From contig CALYQD010000006.1 in the NCBI GenBank assembly GCA_945280365.1, positions 1 through 64,000 of the forward strand: a DNA stretch of 64,000 nt, in the 5' to 3' direction. A program made the position numbers and the translations under genes. The notes beneath the pieces were generated by a model. It was not told where the DNA came from, did not search any database, and saw only the letters and a list, made by a program, of their open reading frames with translations. The stretch is from an uncultured Apibacter sp. GTDB taxonomy: Bacteria > Bacteroidota > Bacteroidia > Flavobacteriales > Weeksellaceae. Positions 17,830-27,100 of the stretch are shown in pieces (positions within the stretch are counted from its first letter, which is position 1; every line of letters begins with the position of its first letter).

Positions 17830-18339
17830 ATTTCGTTTTTAACTACAAAAATAATTAAAAAATTCAGCCAATGTTTTAGCTGAACATTTCACATGTATAT
17901 AATTTTCTTATTAACTGAACATTGACATTATGAAATCCATAATAACTAATACCATCTTAAAGAGAATTTGTACCATGATCTTTTATTTTTTCTTATTAAT
18001 TAAAAACACTATAATATGTATACAGGCATTATCTATAATTAATAAAACCCTGAGTTTTAATTATCAGAATCCCTATATTATATGAACACCCTAATTTTTT
18101 GCTAAATTAAAAATTTTCTCTGAATATAAATAAAATTTATCATAAATAATCTGAGTTAATTTTTTTTCTTCCCTCTCTAATCTTTTCTTTTATACTATTC
18201 GTTATTCTTTCATTGAATAATTATTTTTTTTTATAAAAAACATTCGATTTAATATTGATTATATACTTATTATTAAAAAACTTATGAATATAAGCACTTT
18301 ACATAAAATGTTATACTTTTGTAACTATATACTTATCCT
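17830..18339. other. Divergent intergenic region
   Basis: About 510 AT-rich bases between divergent genes. It must carry promoters for both. TACTTTTG at 18314-18321 is a candidate -7 element for the glycosyltransferase at 18340. I see no open frame, RNA fold or repeat. Confidence 0.45.
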
Positions 18340-19293
18340 ATGGCTCCAATTGTATCAGTTATTATGGCTGCTTACAATGCAGAAAAGCATATATCTGCAT
18401 CTATAGAATCGATAATTAATCAAACTTTTAATAATTTTGAATTATTAGTAATTAATGATGGTTCTACGGATAATACACAATCTATTGTTAAAGAATATTG
18501 TAAAAAAGATTCCCGTATCATCTTATTAAATAATGATAAAAATCTTTTTGTTATCAAATCTCGCAATAAAGGAATTGAAAAGGCAAAAGGTAAATATATT
18601 GCCATATTAGATTCTGACGATTTAGCATTACCAAATAGATTAGAATATCAAGTTAAATATCTGGAAAATAATCCGGATATATTTTTAATTGGCAGCAGTG
18701 CTTATATTATTGATGAAAATGATAAGGTAGAAAACAGCTTTATTGCTCCAACAGGATATGAGAAATTAAAAAATAATATTAATAAAAACAATCTTATCTA
18801 TCATTCTACAGTTATGTTTAGAAATGAGAACGTTTTTTACCGCGAGAAGATGATCTATTGTGAAGATTACGACCTTATATTACGTTTATTTTCTGAAAGA
18901 AAAAAGATTGATAATCTTTCAGATATTCTCATTTCTTATCGACAAACTTCCAATTCTTTGTCTAAAACTAAAAATAGATTGGTACAATGGCTATTTATCA
19001 ACAAAGCCCGTTTTTTTTATAATGAAAGACTCTCTACCGGTAAAGATTCCTATGAATCATTTGATCCGAAATCCTTTACTCAGATATATAATATAAATTA
19101 TCCTATCATAAAAGACGATTGCCTATTTGCTTTAAAAATCTGTTTATATAGACGAGATAGGGAAACTATGCGTTTTTTATTAAAAAAATATCAAAAAAAT
19201 TACCCCATTTCTTTATACTTTATATTTTATTATCTTGTATCAGAAAATAAAAGTATTTTCTCTATATTAGGTAAATTTTTTTCTAAGATCTAA
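18340..19293 (+). CDS. Family 2 glycosyltransferase
   Basis: Residues 1-100 form a GT-A fold: VSVIMAAYNAEKHISASIES, INDGSTDNT and the metal-binding ILDSDDLALP near 95, so a nucleotide-sugar donor is used. The rest (317 residues in total) is helical and ends in a hydrophobic, aromatic tail (YFIFYYLVSE) that may touch the membrane. It is followed four bases later by a second glycosyltransferase-like gene, so the two form an operon. A role in lipopolysaccharide or other surface glycan synthesis is likely but not provable here. Confidence 0.88.
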   Translation: MAPIVSVIMAAYNAEKHISASIESIINQTFNNFELLVINDGSTDNTQSIVKEYCKKDSRIILLNNDKNLFVIKSRNKGIEKAKGKYIAILDSDDLALPNRLEYQVKYLENNPDIFLIGSSAYIIDENDKVENSFIAPTGYEKLKNNINKNNLIYHSTVMFRNENVFYREKMIYCEDYDLILRLFSERKKIDNLSDILISYRQTSNSLSKTKNRLVQWLFINKARFFYNERLSTGKDSYESFDPKSFTQIYNINYPIIKDDCLFALKICLYRRDRETMRFLLKKYQKNYPISLYFIFYYLVSENKSIFSILGKFFSKI

Positions 19294-19297
19294 AATT

Positions 19298-20326
19298 ATG
19301 GATATAATCATAAAATCATTTAATCGTCCGTTCTATTTAGACAGATGCTTGTATAGCATTCAAAAATTTGTAGAAGGTGATTATACAATCACAGTCTTAG
19401 ATGATGGAACACCTGAAAAATATTTAACTAAAATAAAAACTAAATATCCGTCTATTAAAATTGTAAGATCTGAAAATTATGATGAAAAAACAGAAGCAAT
19501 ACAAGAAAATCTAAAAACCGGAGCAGATATTAATGGTTTTAAAATTCCTACTCAAATGTGGATTAATACAGTAAAAGATGCTTCTCCTTATTTTATAATT
19601 ACAGAAGACGACGTTTGGTTCATCCGAAAAATAAATGTTAATGAATTAAATGAAATAATGGGCAAAGAAGACATTTCATTACTAAGATTGGGATGGCTGG
19701 GAAATGAAAATTTTGTAAATCAATTTAAACAGGTAGATATTACTTCTGAGATGTTTGCAATTTATCCTGATCTTTTTACCCTCCCACCTTTCCTTATGGA
19801 ATGTTTTTTTTATAATAAATATAAATTTTTTAGCTTATTATACAAATTAGGATTAGTTACTAACAACACTAAAACAAAATATTGGATACTAAATTCCATA
19901 CTGATGGGAATTCATAAAAAAGAATTTTGGTTAGCAACATGGCAGAATATTAACGGAAAAGTCGATGAAAAAAAACAATTATTTAATGCTATTATGTATT
20001 ATCGAAAATATAAACATAATAAAACGATGATTGCGCAATTGAAGAAGGAAACGTTGAAAACAACTTTTTCATCTTCTGCTACTAATTCGTATCATAGCTA
20101 TGGTTTTAACTTCGATGTAAATCAGTTTAATCATGTCGTAAATGAAAAATGGTATAACGATCAGTTCGATCCATTAGAGAATTTTCCGAAGGATTTTTCT
20201 GAAAGTTATATTTTATCATTATTAGAAAATAAAAATAATGAAAAAATTAAACCCGAAGAATGGAAAAAATGGACAAACAAGTTCAAGGATCAATATCGAA
20301 ATCAGGGTTGTTCAGTTGACGAATAA
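19298..20326 (+). CDS. Glycosyltransferase-like protein
   Basis: Starts MDIIIKSFNRPFYLDRCLYS with a GT-A-type first strand, then ITVLDDGTPEKY and, near residue 107, FIITEDDVWF, which takes the place of the DxD metal site. It lacks strong similarity to its upstream neighbour and is more like the family that begins with IIKSFNRP. The C-terminal 150 residues are charged and unrecognised. It is co-transcribed with the gene at 18340. Acceptor and sugar are unknown. Confidence 0.7.
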   Translation: MDIIIKSFNRPFYLDRCLYSIQKFVEGDYTITVLDDGTPEKYLTKIKTKYPSIKIVRSENYDEKTEAIQENLKTGADINGFKIPTQMWINTVKDASPYFIITEDDVWFIRKINVNELNEIMGKEDISLLRLGWLGNENFVNQFKQVDITSEMFAIYPDLFTLPPFLMECFFYNKYKFFSLLYKLGLVTNNTKTKYWILNSILMGIHKKEFWLATWQNINGKVDEKKQLFNAIMYYRKYKHNKTMIAQLKKETLKTTFSSSATNSYHSYGFNFDVNQFNHVVNEKWYNDQFDPLENFPKDFSESYILSLLENKNNEKIKPEEWKKWTNKFKDQYRNQGCSVDE

Positions 20327-20455
20327 ATTGGAACTTATTTATAAATTTTCTAGTAAATTTATGAGTATACCTAAATAATTATATTATTTTACAATTATAT
20401 CACACAAAAATTTCATCCTCATTTATTTATAAAATAATTTAATATTTAAATAAAA

Positions 20456-20481
20456 AAATAAGCAGTTTTAACTGCTTATTT
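20456..20481 (-). terminator. Intrinsic terminator
   Basis: Arms aaataagcagtt and aactgcttattt with a two-base loop, followed on the reverse strand by a T-run. It lies downstream of the acidic protein gene at 20509-20745. Confidence 0.75.
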
Positions 20482-20508
20482 ATATATTATAAAAGAACCA
20501 AAGAAGAA

Positions 20509-20745
20509 TTAATCTTCATCATCTTCTTCATATCTTTCAATTTCTGCATCACAAAAATTAAAAGCTTGTTCTATCAGAGAATTTACTTCATTGGCAACTT
20601 CTTCTTCTTCTCCTTCCAAATCATCAAACCACTCTACCTCTTCTTCCTCTACATTTAAAATAAATCTTGGATATTCTGTATGCACAACAAATAAATCTTC
20701 CGGAAAATCCGAATTGTCTGCCATTAAAAATTTTGGTAACTTCAT
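20509..20745 (-). CDS. Acidic conserved hypothetical protein
   Basis: A 78-residue, strongly acidic protein (VEEEEVEWFDDLEGEEEEV and EERYEEDDED-type tail). It has one hydrophobic segment, LFVVHTEYPRFILNV, that could be a small beta sheet. No known domain comes to mind, though its compact length and composition look like a conserved flavobacterial protein. It lies 21 bases after the MerR-family gene and is probably co-transcribed with it. Function unknown. Confidence 0.65.
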   Translation of the reverse strand: MKLPKFLMADNSDFPEDLFVVHTEYPRFILNVEEEEVEWFDDLEGEEEEVANEVNSLIEQAFNFCDAEIERYEEDDED

Positions 20746-20766
20746 ATTATTATCTTTATTTAAATT

Positions 20767-21099
20767 TTAATCATCTAATAACTCCTTCAACTTAAGTAAT
20801 TCTTCCTTTACTAATTCCAAGCGTGAGATTATCTCTACTTTTTTCGGTAAATTTTTTTGTGTTTGTAAAACAACTTTTGCTCCTTCTAAGGTATATCCTT
20901 TTTCCTTAACTAAATAATAAATTATTTTAAGATTTTCAATATCTTTTGGAGTAAAAAAACGGTCTCCTTTTTTATTCTTTTTTGGTGAAATACTATCAAA
21001 TTCTTTCTCCCAGAATCTTATTAAAGAAGTATTAACATTAAAAGCTTGCGCTACTTCTCCAATAGAATAATATAATTTTTCAGGAAGCTGTACATTCAT
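20767..21099 (-). CDS. MerR-family transcriptional regulator
   Basis: A 110-residue protein with an N-terminal MerR winged helix: YSIGEVAQAFNVNTSLIRFW, then the wing (KKNKKGDRFFTPKDIENL) and a helix YYLVKEKGYTLEGAKVVL. A short leucine-rich coiled coil (RLELVKEELLKLKELL) ends the protein, as in dimerising MerR relatives without an effector domain. Its targets are not evident. It is divergent from the B12 riboswitch region, but a link is not implied. Confidence 0.88.
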   Translation of the reverse strand: MNVQLPEKLYYSIGEVAQAFNVNTSLIRFWEKEFDSISPKKNKKGDRFFTPKDIENLKIIYYLVKEKGYTLEGAKVVLQTQKNLPKKVEIISRLELVKEELLKLKELLDD

Positions 21100-21218
21100 T
21101 ATTCAAATCTAAGATTTTTTACTACAACTTTCTAAATTTTAATAAAAAAAACAATCTCTTTTAAAATATAATTTTATTACCTTAAAAGTGAGCTTTAGGG
21201 AGGCTACTAAAAAATATT

Positions 21219-21226
21219 TATATTTG
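21219..21226 (+). promoter_or_regulatory. -7 promoter element before B12 riboswitch
   Basis: TATATTTG fits TAnnTTTG. Transcription would begin around 21231, just where the riboswitch fold starts. Confidence 0.55.
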
Positions 21227-21231
21227 CCTGA

Positions 21232-21395
21232 ATTTGGTGACTGTTATTAAAAAAGCAGTCTTAAAAGGGAATTCGGTGAAAGTCCGAAACAGGCCCGCTG
21301 CTGTAATCTTCAAAAAAGGTTTTAAGATTATACCACTAAGTACGTTTTGCTTGGGAAGGTTCTTAAGATGAAGTAAGTCAGAAGACCTGCCAAAT
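21232..21395 (+). ncRNA. Cobalamin riboswitch
   Basis: Contains the conserved blocks of the B12 riboswitch in order: gggaattcggtgaaagtcc (21268-21286), the gcccgctgctgt block (21293-21304), ccacta (21333), ttgggaagg (21351-21359) and the B12 box aagtcagaagacctgcc (about 21375-21391). It lies 130 bases before a TonB-dependent receptor. When adenosylcobalamin is plentiful it should repress the receptor and the lipoprotein gene behind it. The expression platform between 21395 and 21528 was not resolved. Confidence 0.92.
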
Positions 21396-21527
21396 TTAAA
21401 TATAGTTTTAAAAGCTTTCGTGGAACAAGGCTGAAAACATTAAAAGCACATCTAATTTACTTTTCCTGTTTACTTTTTCCGGAAACTATATGGCTATATC
21501 AGTGATTTAAGATAATTTATCAAACAA

Positions 21528-23558
21528 ATGATAAATAATTATAAAAATATTTTATTTGCCTTACCAATAAGCTTGGTCTATTCATTTATTAATGCGCAGG
21601 AAAAAAAAGATAGCATTAGAATAACAGAATTGAAGGAGATTGTTACTATTGGAAAGAGGAATGATAAAGCAATAATCCCCTTTCAAGAATTGAAAGGAAA
21701 AGAATTGGAAAATATTAATAGTTTTTCTGTTGCAGATGCCGTACGTCTTTTTTCGGGAGTACAATTAAAAGATTATGGAGGAGTTGGAGGCATGAAAACA
21801 GTCAATATTCGAGGGATGGGGAGTGAACACGTAGGGGTCTTTTACGATGGAATACCAGTAGGAAATGCGCAAAACGGAATGGTAGATCTTGGTAAATTTT
21901 CGATGGATAATTTAGAATCTATCTCTATCTATAATGGACAAAAATGTCAAATATTTCAATCAGCAAAAGATTTCGGATCGGCCGGAACAATATATCTTAC
22001 CACTAAACGACCGGTTTTTATGGGTAATAAAAAAACGAATATAAATTCTACTTATCGCTCAGGATCATTTAACTTAATAAACCCATCCCTTGTATGGGAA
22101 GAAAAATTATCATCTGTACTTACCTCTTCTTTCAATATCGAATACATTAATTCTGACGGAAAATATAAATACCGGCAGAAAAAAGGTACATGGGATACCA
22201 TAGCCATAAGACAAAACGGAAATATCAGTGCTTTACGGACTGAAGCCGGGTTATTTGGTAAACTTACTAACGGTAAATGGAATTTGAAAGGATATTATTA
22301 CGATTCCAGCAGAAAAATCCCCGGAGCCGTTATAAAAAATTCTTACGAAAAATATCAGTTCGGTAAACAAGAGGATCGAAATTTCTTTATGCAAGGTTCA
22401 TTGGAAAAGCTGTTTAGTAAAAAATATAAAATAATGATAAATGCTAAATATGCTCATGATTTTACTCATTATGAAAATATTGAGATATATAAAGATTCTA
22501 AATGGGGAGACAAGTTTTCCTATCTTATAAATAATACCTATAAACAGGATGAATTTTATATTTCCACAGCTCAACAATATTCATTATTTTCTTTTTGGGA
22601 CATATCTATCTCCGCTGATTATCAACACAATAGTATGAAAGCTGATTTAGTGAATTTTGCTAATCCCATAAGAAATACAGAATTAGTAGCTTTTGCCACT
22701 GCTCTTCACTTTACCAAAATTAAATTACAAACGAGTTTACTAGGCACTTTTGTACAAGATAGGACAGATCACAAAAGTAACGTAATGGGCGCTTCTGATA
22801 AAAATGAGCTTACACCTGCATTCTTTTTTAATTACCAACCTTTCAAATCAAATGAATTAAGCTTCCATAGCTTTTATAAAAGAATATTCCGTATGCCGAC
22901 ATTTAATGATTTATATTATACAGATATTGGAAATTCTAACTTAAAGCCAGAATATACTAACCAATTCGATATAGGCGTCACTTATAATAAAAACTTTACT
23001 TCGGGAATAGTTTCTCATATAGGTTTTACCGTAGATGGATATTACAATACGGTTAAAGATAAGATTATAGCCTATCCGAAAGGACAACAGTTTCGTTGGA
23101 GCATGCGCAATATTGGTAAAACCCGTATACGAGGCATAGATATGTCCTCTCAAGTTTCTTTATTACTTAAAGATATTCTTTTCACTACTAAAGTTACCTA
23201 TACCTACGAAGATGCTCAAAACCTAACGTCTCCGGTACTAAATTATAAAAATCAGCTTCCTTACATACCTTGGAACAGTGGCACTCTTTTACTTGGGATT
23301 AATTACAAAGATTGGAATTTCAATTATAGTTTTACATACACCGGAGAACGATATAACTCTCCATCCAATACTAATGATAATTTAGTGAAAGCCTGGTATA
23401 CACATGATATACAACTTTCCAAAAAATTATATTTTAAAACCATACAAAGTAGAGCATCTCTGGAGATCAACAATATCTTTAATAAATATTATGACATAAT
23501 AGCCAATTATCCCATGCCGGGAAGAAACTATAAAATTAGCTTTAAATTTAACATATGA
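21528..23558 (+). CDS. btuB: TonB-dependent cobalamin receptor, BtuB-like
   Basis: A 676-residue outer-membrane receptor. After a signal peptide (to about residue 23) comes a plug domain: SVADAVRLFSGVQLKDYGG, VNIRGMGSEHVGVFYDGIPV and a FGSAGTIYL strand. A 22-strand barrel follows and ends in aromatic FKFNI, the outer-membrane insertion signal. No carboxypeptidase-like N-terminal extension is present. The B12 riboswitch in front makes corrinoids the likely substrate. Its stop overlaps the start of the next gene (ATGA), so the two are translated together. Confidence 0.9.
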   Translation: MINNYKNILFALPISLVYSFINAQEKKDSIRITELKEIVTIGKRNDKAIIPFQELKGKELENINSFSVADAVRLFSGVQLKDYGGVGGMKTVNIRGMGSEHVGVFYDGIPVGNAQNGMVDLGKFSMDNLESISIYNGQKCQIFQSAKDFGSAGTIYLTTKRPVFMGNKKTNINSTYRSGSFNLINPSLVWEEKLSSVLTSSFNIEYINSDGKYKYRQKKGTWDTIAIRQNGNISALRTEAGLFGKLTNGKWNLKGYYYDSSRKIPGAVIKNSYEKYQFGKQEDRNFFMQGSLEKLFSKKYKIMINAKYAHDFTHYENIEIYKDSKWGDKFSYLINNTYKQDEFYISTAQQYSLFSFWDISISADYQHNSMKADLVNFANPIRNTELVAFATALHFTKIKLQTSLLGTFVQDRTDHKSNVMGASDKNELTPAFFFNYQPFKSNELSFHSFYKRIFRMPTFNDLYYTDIGNSNLKPEYTNQFDIGVTYNKNFTSGIVSHIGFTVDGYYNTVKDKIIAYPKGQQFRWSMRNIGKTRIRGIDMSSQVSLLLKDILFTTKVTYTYEDAQNLTSPVLNYKNQLPYIPWNSGTLLLGINYKDWNFNYSFTYTGERYNSPSNTNDNLVKAWYTHDIQLSKKLYFKTIQSRASLEINNIFNKYYDIIANYPMPGRNYKISFKFNI

Positions 23559-24679
23559 ATAAACAATTAATTATGACATTAAGAAAATTTATATTTTCAT
23601 TTTTATTTATTATTACAACGTTCCTTATCTCTTGTAATAGTGACGACAGCTGGTCTGATAATAATATTGCACCGCAACCGGGAGCTAAAAAAGGGTTATA
23701 CATATTAAATGAGGGCAGTTTTCAACAAAACAATTCTTCATTATCCTATCTTAATTATGATACGGGTGAATTTTTCAATAAATATTTTGAAAAAATCAAT
23801 CCTAATCAAGGAGGATTAGGAGATACTGGAAATGATTTAAAAATTTATAAAGATAAATTGTATGCTGTTATCAATATGTCCAACTACGTTGAAATTATGG
23901 ATTCCAAAACTGCAAAACATTTGGGCAAAATAGCCATTCCAAATTGTCGTTATATTGCTTTTTCTGGAGATTATGCATATGTTACTTCTTATGCAAGTAA
24001 TACGCCCAACGGTAAAGGTTATGTAGCCAAAATTGATATAAACAGCCAAAAAATTGTAAATGAAATAACTGTCGGCTTTAATCCAGAAGAAATGACTATA
24101 GTTAATAACAAGCTTTATGTTGCCAATTCGGGTGGATATCATGCACCGGAATACGACAATACTGTAACAGTAATTGACTTAGATTCTTTTATTAAAATCC
24201 ATGAGATAGAGGTTGGCAAAAATTTGCATAGAATAAGAACGGATAAAAACAATCATATATGGGTTACTTCCAGAGGAGATTATAAGAACTTAAAGCCTTT
24301 TATAGCAGTCATTGATCCGTCCACAGATGAGATTATCAATAAGCTGGATATCAATATTTCAGATTTAACATTTTATAAAGAAAAACTTTATTTTTATGGA
24401 ACTGAATATACATCTGGAGCAACAGTAAATACCTATGGAATTATTGATATAGATACCCAAAAAATTATCTCGTCAGATCTAATAAATTCAATAAATAATT
24501 CAGAAATTATGTCTCCTTACGGTATTTTGGCGGATCCTTCTGACGGAAGTTTTTATATTACAGATGCACTGGATTATACTTCAAATGGTAAGCTTTATTA
24601 CTTTTCCAAAGACGGAAATTTACAATGGTGTAAACTAACCGGTTTAATTCCTGGACATTTGGCTCTTATAAACAAATAA
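23555..24679 (+). CDS. Surface lipoprotein, BtuG-like (DUF5074-type propeller)
   Basis: Lipoprotein signal with lipobox FLISC (Cys27), then a beta-propeller of repeated blades: GLYILNEGSF, DLKIYKDKLYAVINMSN, KIAIPNCRYIAFSGDYAYVT, YVANSGG, VTVIDLDSF. Bacteroides BtuG proteins are surface-exposed B12-binding propeller lipoproteins that pair with BtuB. Family type, riboswitch control and translational coupling to the receptor gene support the same role here. An ATG at 23573 would also give a signal peptide; the overlap with the receptor stop favours 23555. Confidence 0.82.
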   Translation: MNKQLIMTLRKFIFSFLFIITTFLISCNSDDSWSDNNIAPQPGAKKGLYILNEGSFQQNNSSLSYLNYDTGEFFNKYFEKINPNQGGLGDTGNDLKIYKDKLYAVINMSNYVEIMDSKTAKHLGKIAIPNCRYIAFSGDYAYVTSYASNTPNGKGYVAKIDINSQKIVNEITVGFNPEEMTIVNNKLYVANSGGYHAPEYDNTVTVIDLDSFIKIHEIEVGKNLHRIRTDKNNHIWVTSRGDYKNLKPFIAVIDPSTDEIINKLDINISDLTFYKEKLYFYGTEYTSGATVNTYGIIDIDTQKIISSDLINSINNSEIMSPYGILADPSDGSFYITDALDYTSNGKLYYFSKDGNLQWCKLTGLIPGHLALINK

Positions 24680-24853
24680 ATCATTATTTAAGAAATAATT
24701 GAATTAAATGAAAGAGTTGTTATAACAACTTTTTCATTTTGTAAATATATAAATGACTTGCTTAACTTTATAAATTCATCAAATTTAGCAAGATAAATAT
24801 TCCTTGATATCTATTTTATCATTTTTTTAATTTCACATTTTAATCAAAAATTG

Positions 24854-24861
24854 TAACTTTG
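24854..24861 (+). promoter_or_regulatory. -7 promoter element of nuoN
   Basis: TAACTTTG fits TAnnTTTG, 32 bases before the nuoN ATG. It indicates that nuoN has its own promoter and does not depend on the B12 operon. Confidence 0.5.
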
Positions 24862-24893
24862 GCTGCAAAACTTTAAAATATACTAAAAATATA

Positions 24894-26288
24894 ATGAGCA
24901 TTATCATCATTATTTTCGCAGCAGCCATCCTTAGTCTTTATTCAGGAGTTTTCGGACATGGAAAATATTCACAACCATTTGCAATTATAGGGCTACTTAT
25001 TGCTTTAATAACTTCTTTTTACGGAGATTTTCCTTTCTTCACAAGATACGCTTCTATGTTTACGTTTGACCAAACGGCAAAGATATTTACTCAAATATCG
25101 TTAATAACCACGTTATTAATCGTTTTCTTAGGAAAATATGCTTTCCGTCTTATAGACCATCATCAGGCAGAAGTGTATAGTTTATTGCTTTTTGCTTTAT
25201 GCGGTGGAATTGTATTATTCTCATATCAAAATTTAATTACCTTATTTTTAGGAATCGAAATATTATCTATACCGTTGTATGTTTTAGCTGGAAGTAATAA
25301 AAATGATTTGCGTTCAAATGAGGCATCTATTAAGTATTTTCTTTTAGGAGCTTTTGCCACAGGATTTTTACTATTCGGAATCACTTTAATCTATGGTATT
25401 ACCAGTTCATTTGATCTTCAAACTATACGTTTATATAGCATCCAAGCCACTCATTATCCAACCATTTACATAACCGGTATTATTTTGCTATTAATAGGAT
25501 TATTATTTAAAATATCTATAGTACCTTTTCATTTTTGGGCGCCGGATGTATACGAAGGATCTCCTTCATTAATCACAGCTTTTATGGCATCTGTGGTGAA
25601 AATTTCCGGGTTTGTAGCTTTATATAAATTAGTTGAAACAGCTTTCATTGGTCAATTAAACCAATGGCAATATATCATATTCTATGCAGCGATTTTAACT
25701 TTATTATCGGCAAATATTGTGGGTGTTTTACAAAAAAATGCAAAAAGAATGTTAGCTTACTCCAGTATTTCACATGCCGGATATCTATTACTTATTTATT
25801 TTAATACCGATGCTAATTCTATATATACTTTAGCATTTTACCTACTAGCTTATTCGCTTTCTACAGTAGGTGCTTTTATTAGCCTTATTTATATTGAAAG
25901 AATTTCTCACGGAATTACGGATATTAACGCTTTTAATGGTTTAGCAAAAAAACAACCTATTTTAGCCTTGGTAACCACTCTTTCTCTGCTTTCTATGGCA
26001 GGAATACCATTGACATCCGGTTTCATTGCCAAATTTACTTTATTTTCGCAAGCCTTATATACACAGCCTACTTTAGTTATTATTGCAATAATAGGTTCTG
26101 CAATTAGTATTGGCTATTACCTTAAATTAATAATAGCCATGTATTTCAAACCTGAATACGAGGAATTACAAAATGCTAAAAAAGCTCCATTTATTTATAA
26201 TGTTGTAGCTATTGTAATTGTTATTTTAATTATTCTTTTAGGAGTATATCCTGAACCTGTTTTTACCTGTTTAGCACTCACTAATTAA
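24894..26288 (+). CDS. nuoN: NADH-quinone oxidoreductase subunit N
   Basis: A 464-residue, nearly all-helical membrane protein of the complex I antiporter-like family. Typical NuoN blocks are GIEILSIPLYVLAGSNKND, SNEASIKYFLLGAFATGFLL, FHFWAPDVYEGSP (proton-channel helix) and KRMLAYSSISHAGYLL. Complex I moves electrons from NADH to quinone and pumps protons; NuoN is one of the three pump subunits. It normally ends a nuoA-N operon, but here no other nuo gene lies beside it. Confidence 0.93.
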   Translation: MSIIIIIFAAAILSLYSGVFGHGKYSQPFAIIGLLIALITSFYGDFPFFTRYASMFTFDQTAKIFTQISLITTLLIVFLGKYAFRLIDHHQAEVYSLLLFALCGGIVLFSYQNLITLFLGIEILSIPLYVLAGSNKNDLRSNEASIKYFLLGAFATGFLLFGITLIYGITSSFDLQTIRLYSIQATHYPTIYITGIILLLIGLLFKISIVPFHFWAPDVYEGSPSLITAFMASVVKISGFVALYKLVETAFIGQLNQWQYIIFYAAILTLLSANIVGVLQKNAKRMLAYSSISHAGYLLLIYFNTDANSIYTLAFYLLAYSLSTVGAFISLIYIERISHGITDINAFNGLAKKQPILALVTTLSLLSMAGIPLTSGFIAKFTLFSQALYTQPTLVIIAIIGSAISIGYYLKLIIAMYFKPEYEELQNAKKAPFIYNVVAIVIVILIILLGVYPEPVFTCLALTN

Positions 26289-26432
26289 TCGTTAGTAATA
26301 AAAATAGGTAAATATTTTTTACAGATTTTTTTAGGAGTTATTACATTTTTTATAGAGGTTTTGGTTTTGACTGATTACTAAATCGATTTAGTAAGCTGCC
26401 CTAATTTATATTTTAATAAAAGACAAGAAAAA

Positions 26433-26813
26433 ATGAAAATTAAAAAAATAGACCATTTTGTTATAACTACTAAAAACTTAGAGATGAGCATTGCATTTTA
26501 TAAGGATCTTCTCGGCATGAAACATGTAGAAAATAAGGGGCGACATGCATTTATATTTGGTAATCAGAAAATTAATATCCATTTAAAGAAGGGTGAGTTT
26601 CAACCTGCTGCTTTACATGTGGAATACGGAAGTCAAGACTTTTGTTTGATCGTAGAAGACGATATTGAGTTAGTAAAAGAAGAGATTGAAAAAAAGGAAT
26701 ATCCAATCATAGAAGGTATTGTAAAAAGACATGGGTCGCAAGGCGAAATTAAGAGTTTATATATAAGAGACCCTGACGGTAACCTTGTTGAATTATCAAA
26801 TTACTGTAACTAA
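26433..26813 (+). CDS. VOC-family protein
   Basis: A 126-residue protein with the vicinal-oxygen-chelate fold: KKIDHFVITTKNLEMSIAFY, KDLLGM, HVEYGSQDFCLIV and YIRDPDGNLVELSNY. The two metal-ligand positions of glyoxalase-like enzymes, H8 and the glutamate of VELSNY, are present. Members include glyoxalase I, dioxygenases and resistance proteins; the sequence closely follows the glyoxalase/virulence-factor subgroup, but the substrate cannot be read from it. It is a single-gene unit. Confidence 0.85.
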   Translation: MKIKKIDHFVITTKNLEMSIAFYKDLLGMKHVENKGRHAFIFGNQKINIHLKKGEFQPAALHVEYGSQDFCLIVEDDIELVKEEIEKKEYPIIEGIVKRHGSQGEIKSLYIRDPDGNLVELSNYCN

Positions 26814-26930
26814 GTATAAAATCCAAACGAAGCTTTTAATTAACTGTTGATTAATTAAAGCAAAAAAACTATCTATAAATAGATTCTTTGTTAAATAATC
26901 ATAAGAATTCTTATAAATTATAAAAGTATT

Positions 26931-26975
26931 ATTAAAGTGTAATAATCTTAAAATATAAGATTATTACACTTTAAT
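26931..26975. terminator. Bidirectional hairpin
   Basis: A perfect 20-bp stem: attaaagtgtaataatctta and its complement around a five-base loop. It lies between the convergent VOC gene and the agmatine deiminase gene and is likely the terminator for both. Confidence 0.6.
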
Positions 26976-26981
26976 TAAAAA

Positions 26982-27011
26982 ATAAAAGTCGAACATTAGT
27001 GCGACTTTTAT
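26982..27011. terminator. Second hairpin
   Basis: Arms ataaaagtcg and cgacttttat, only seven bases after the first hairpin. The A/T ends on both sides suit a terminator in either direction. Confidence 0.55.
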
Positions 27012-27100
27012 CCTTATATGATTCATTCGAATTATTTTTATTACATAAACACATTAAAAATTAGCTTTTAATTCATGTAATGACTCTTCATATACCGCGC

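Noticed and set aside
20509-21099. Link between the MerR regulator and the B12 operon because they are divergent
   Set aside because: The B12 genes already have a riboswitch and a promoter, and no operator-like palindrome was seen between 21100 and 21219.
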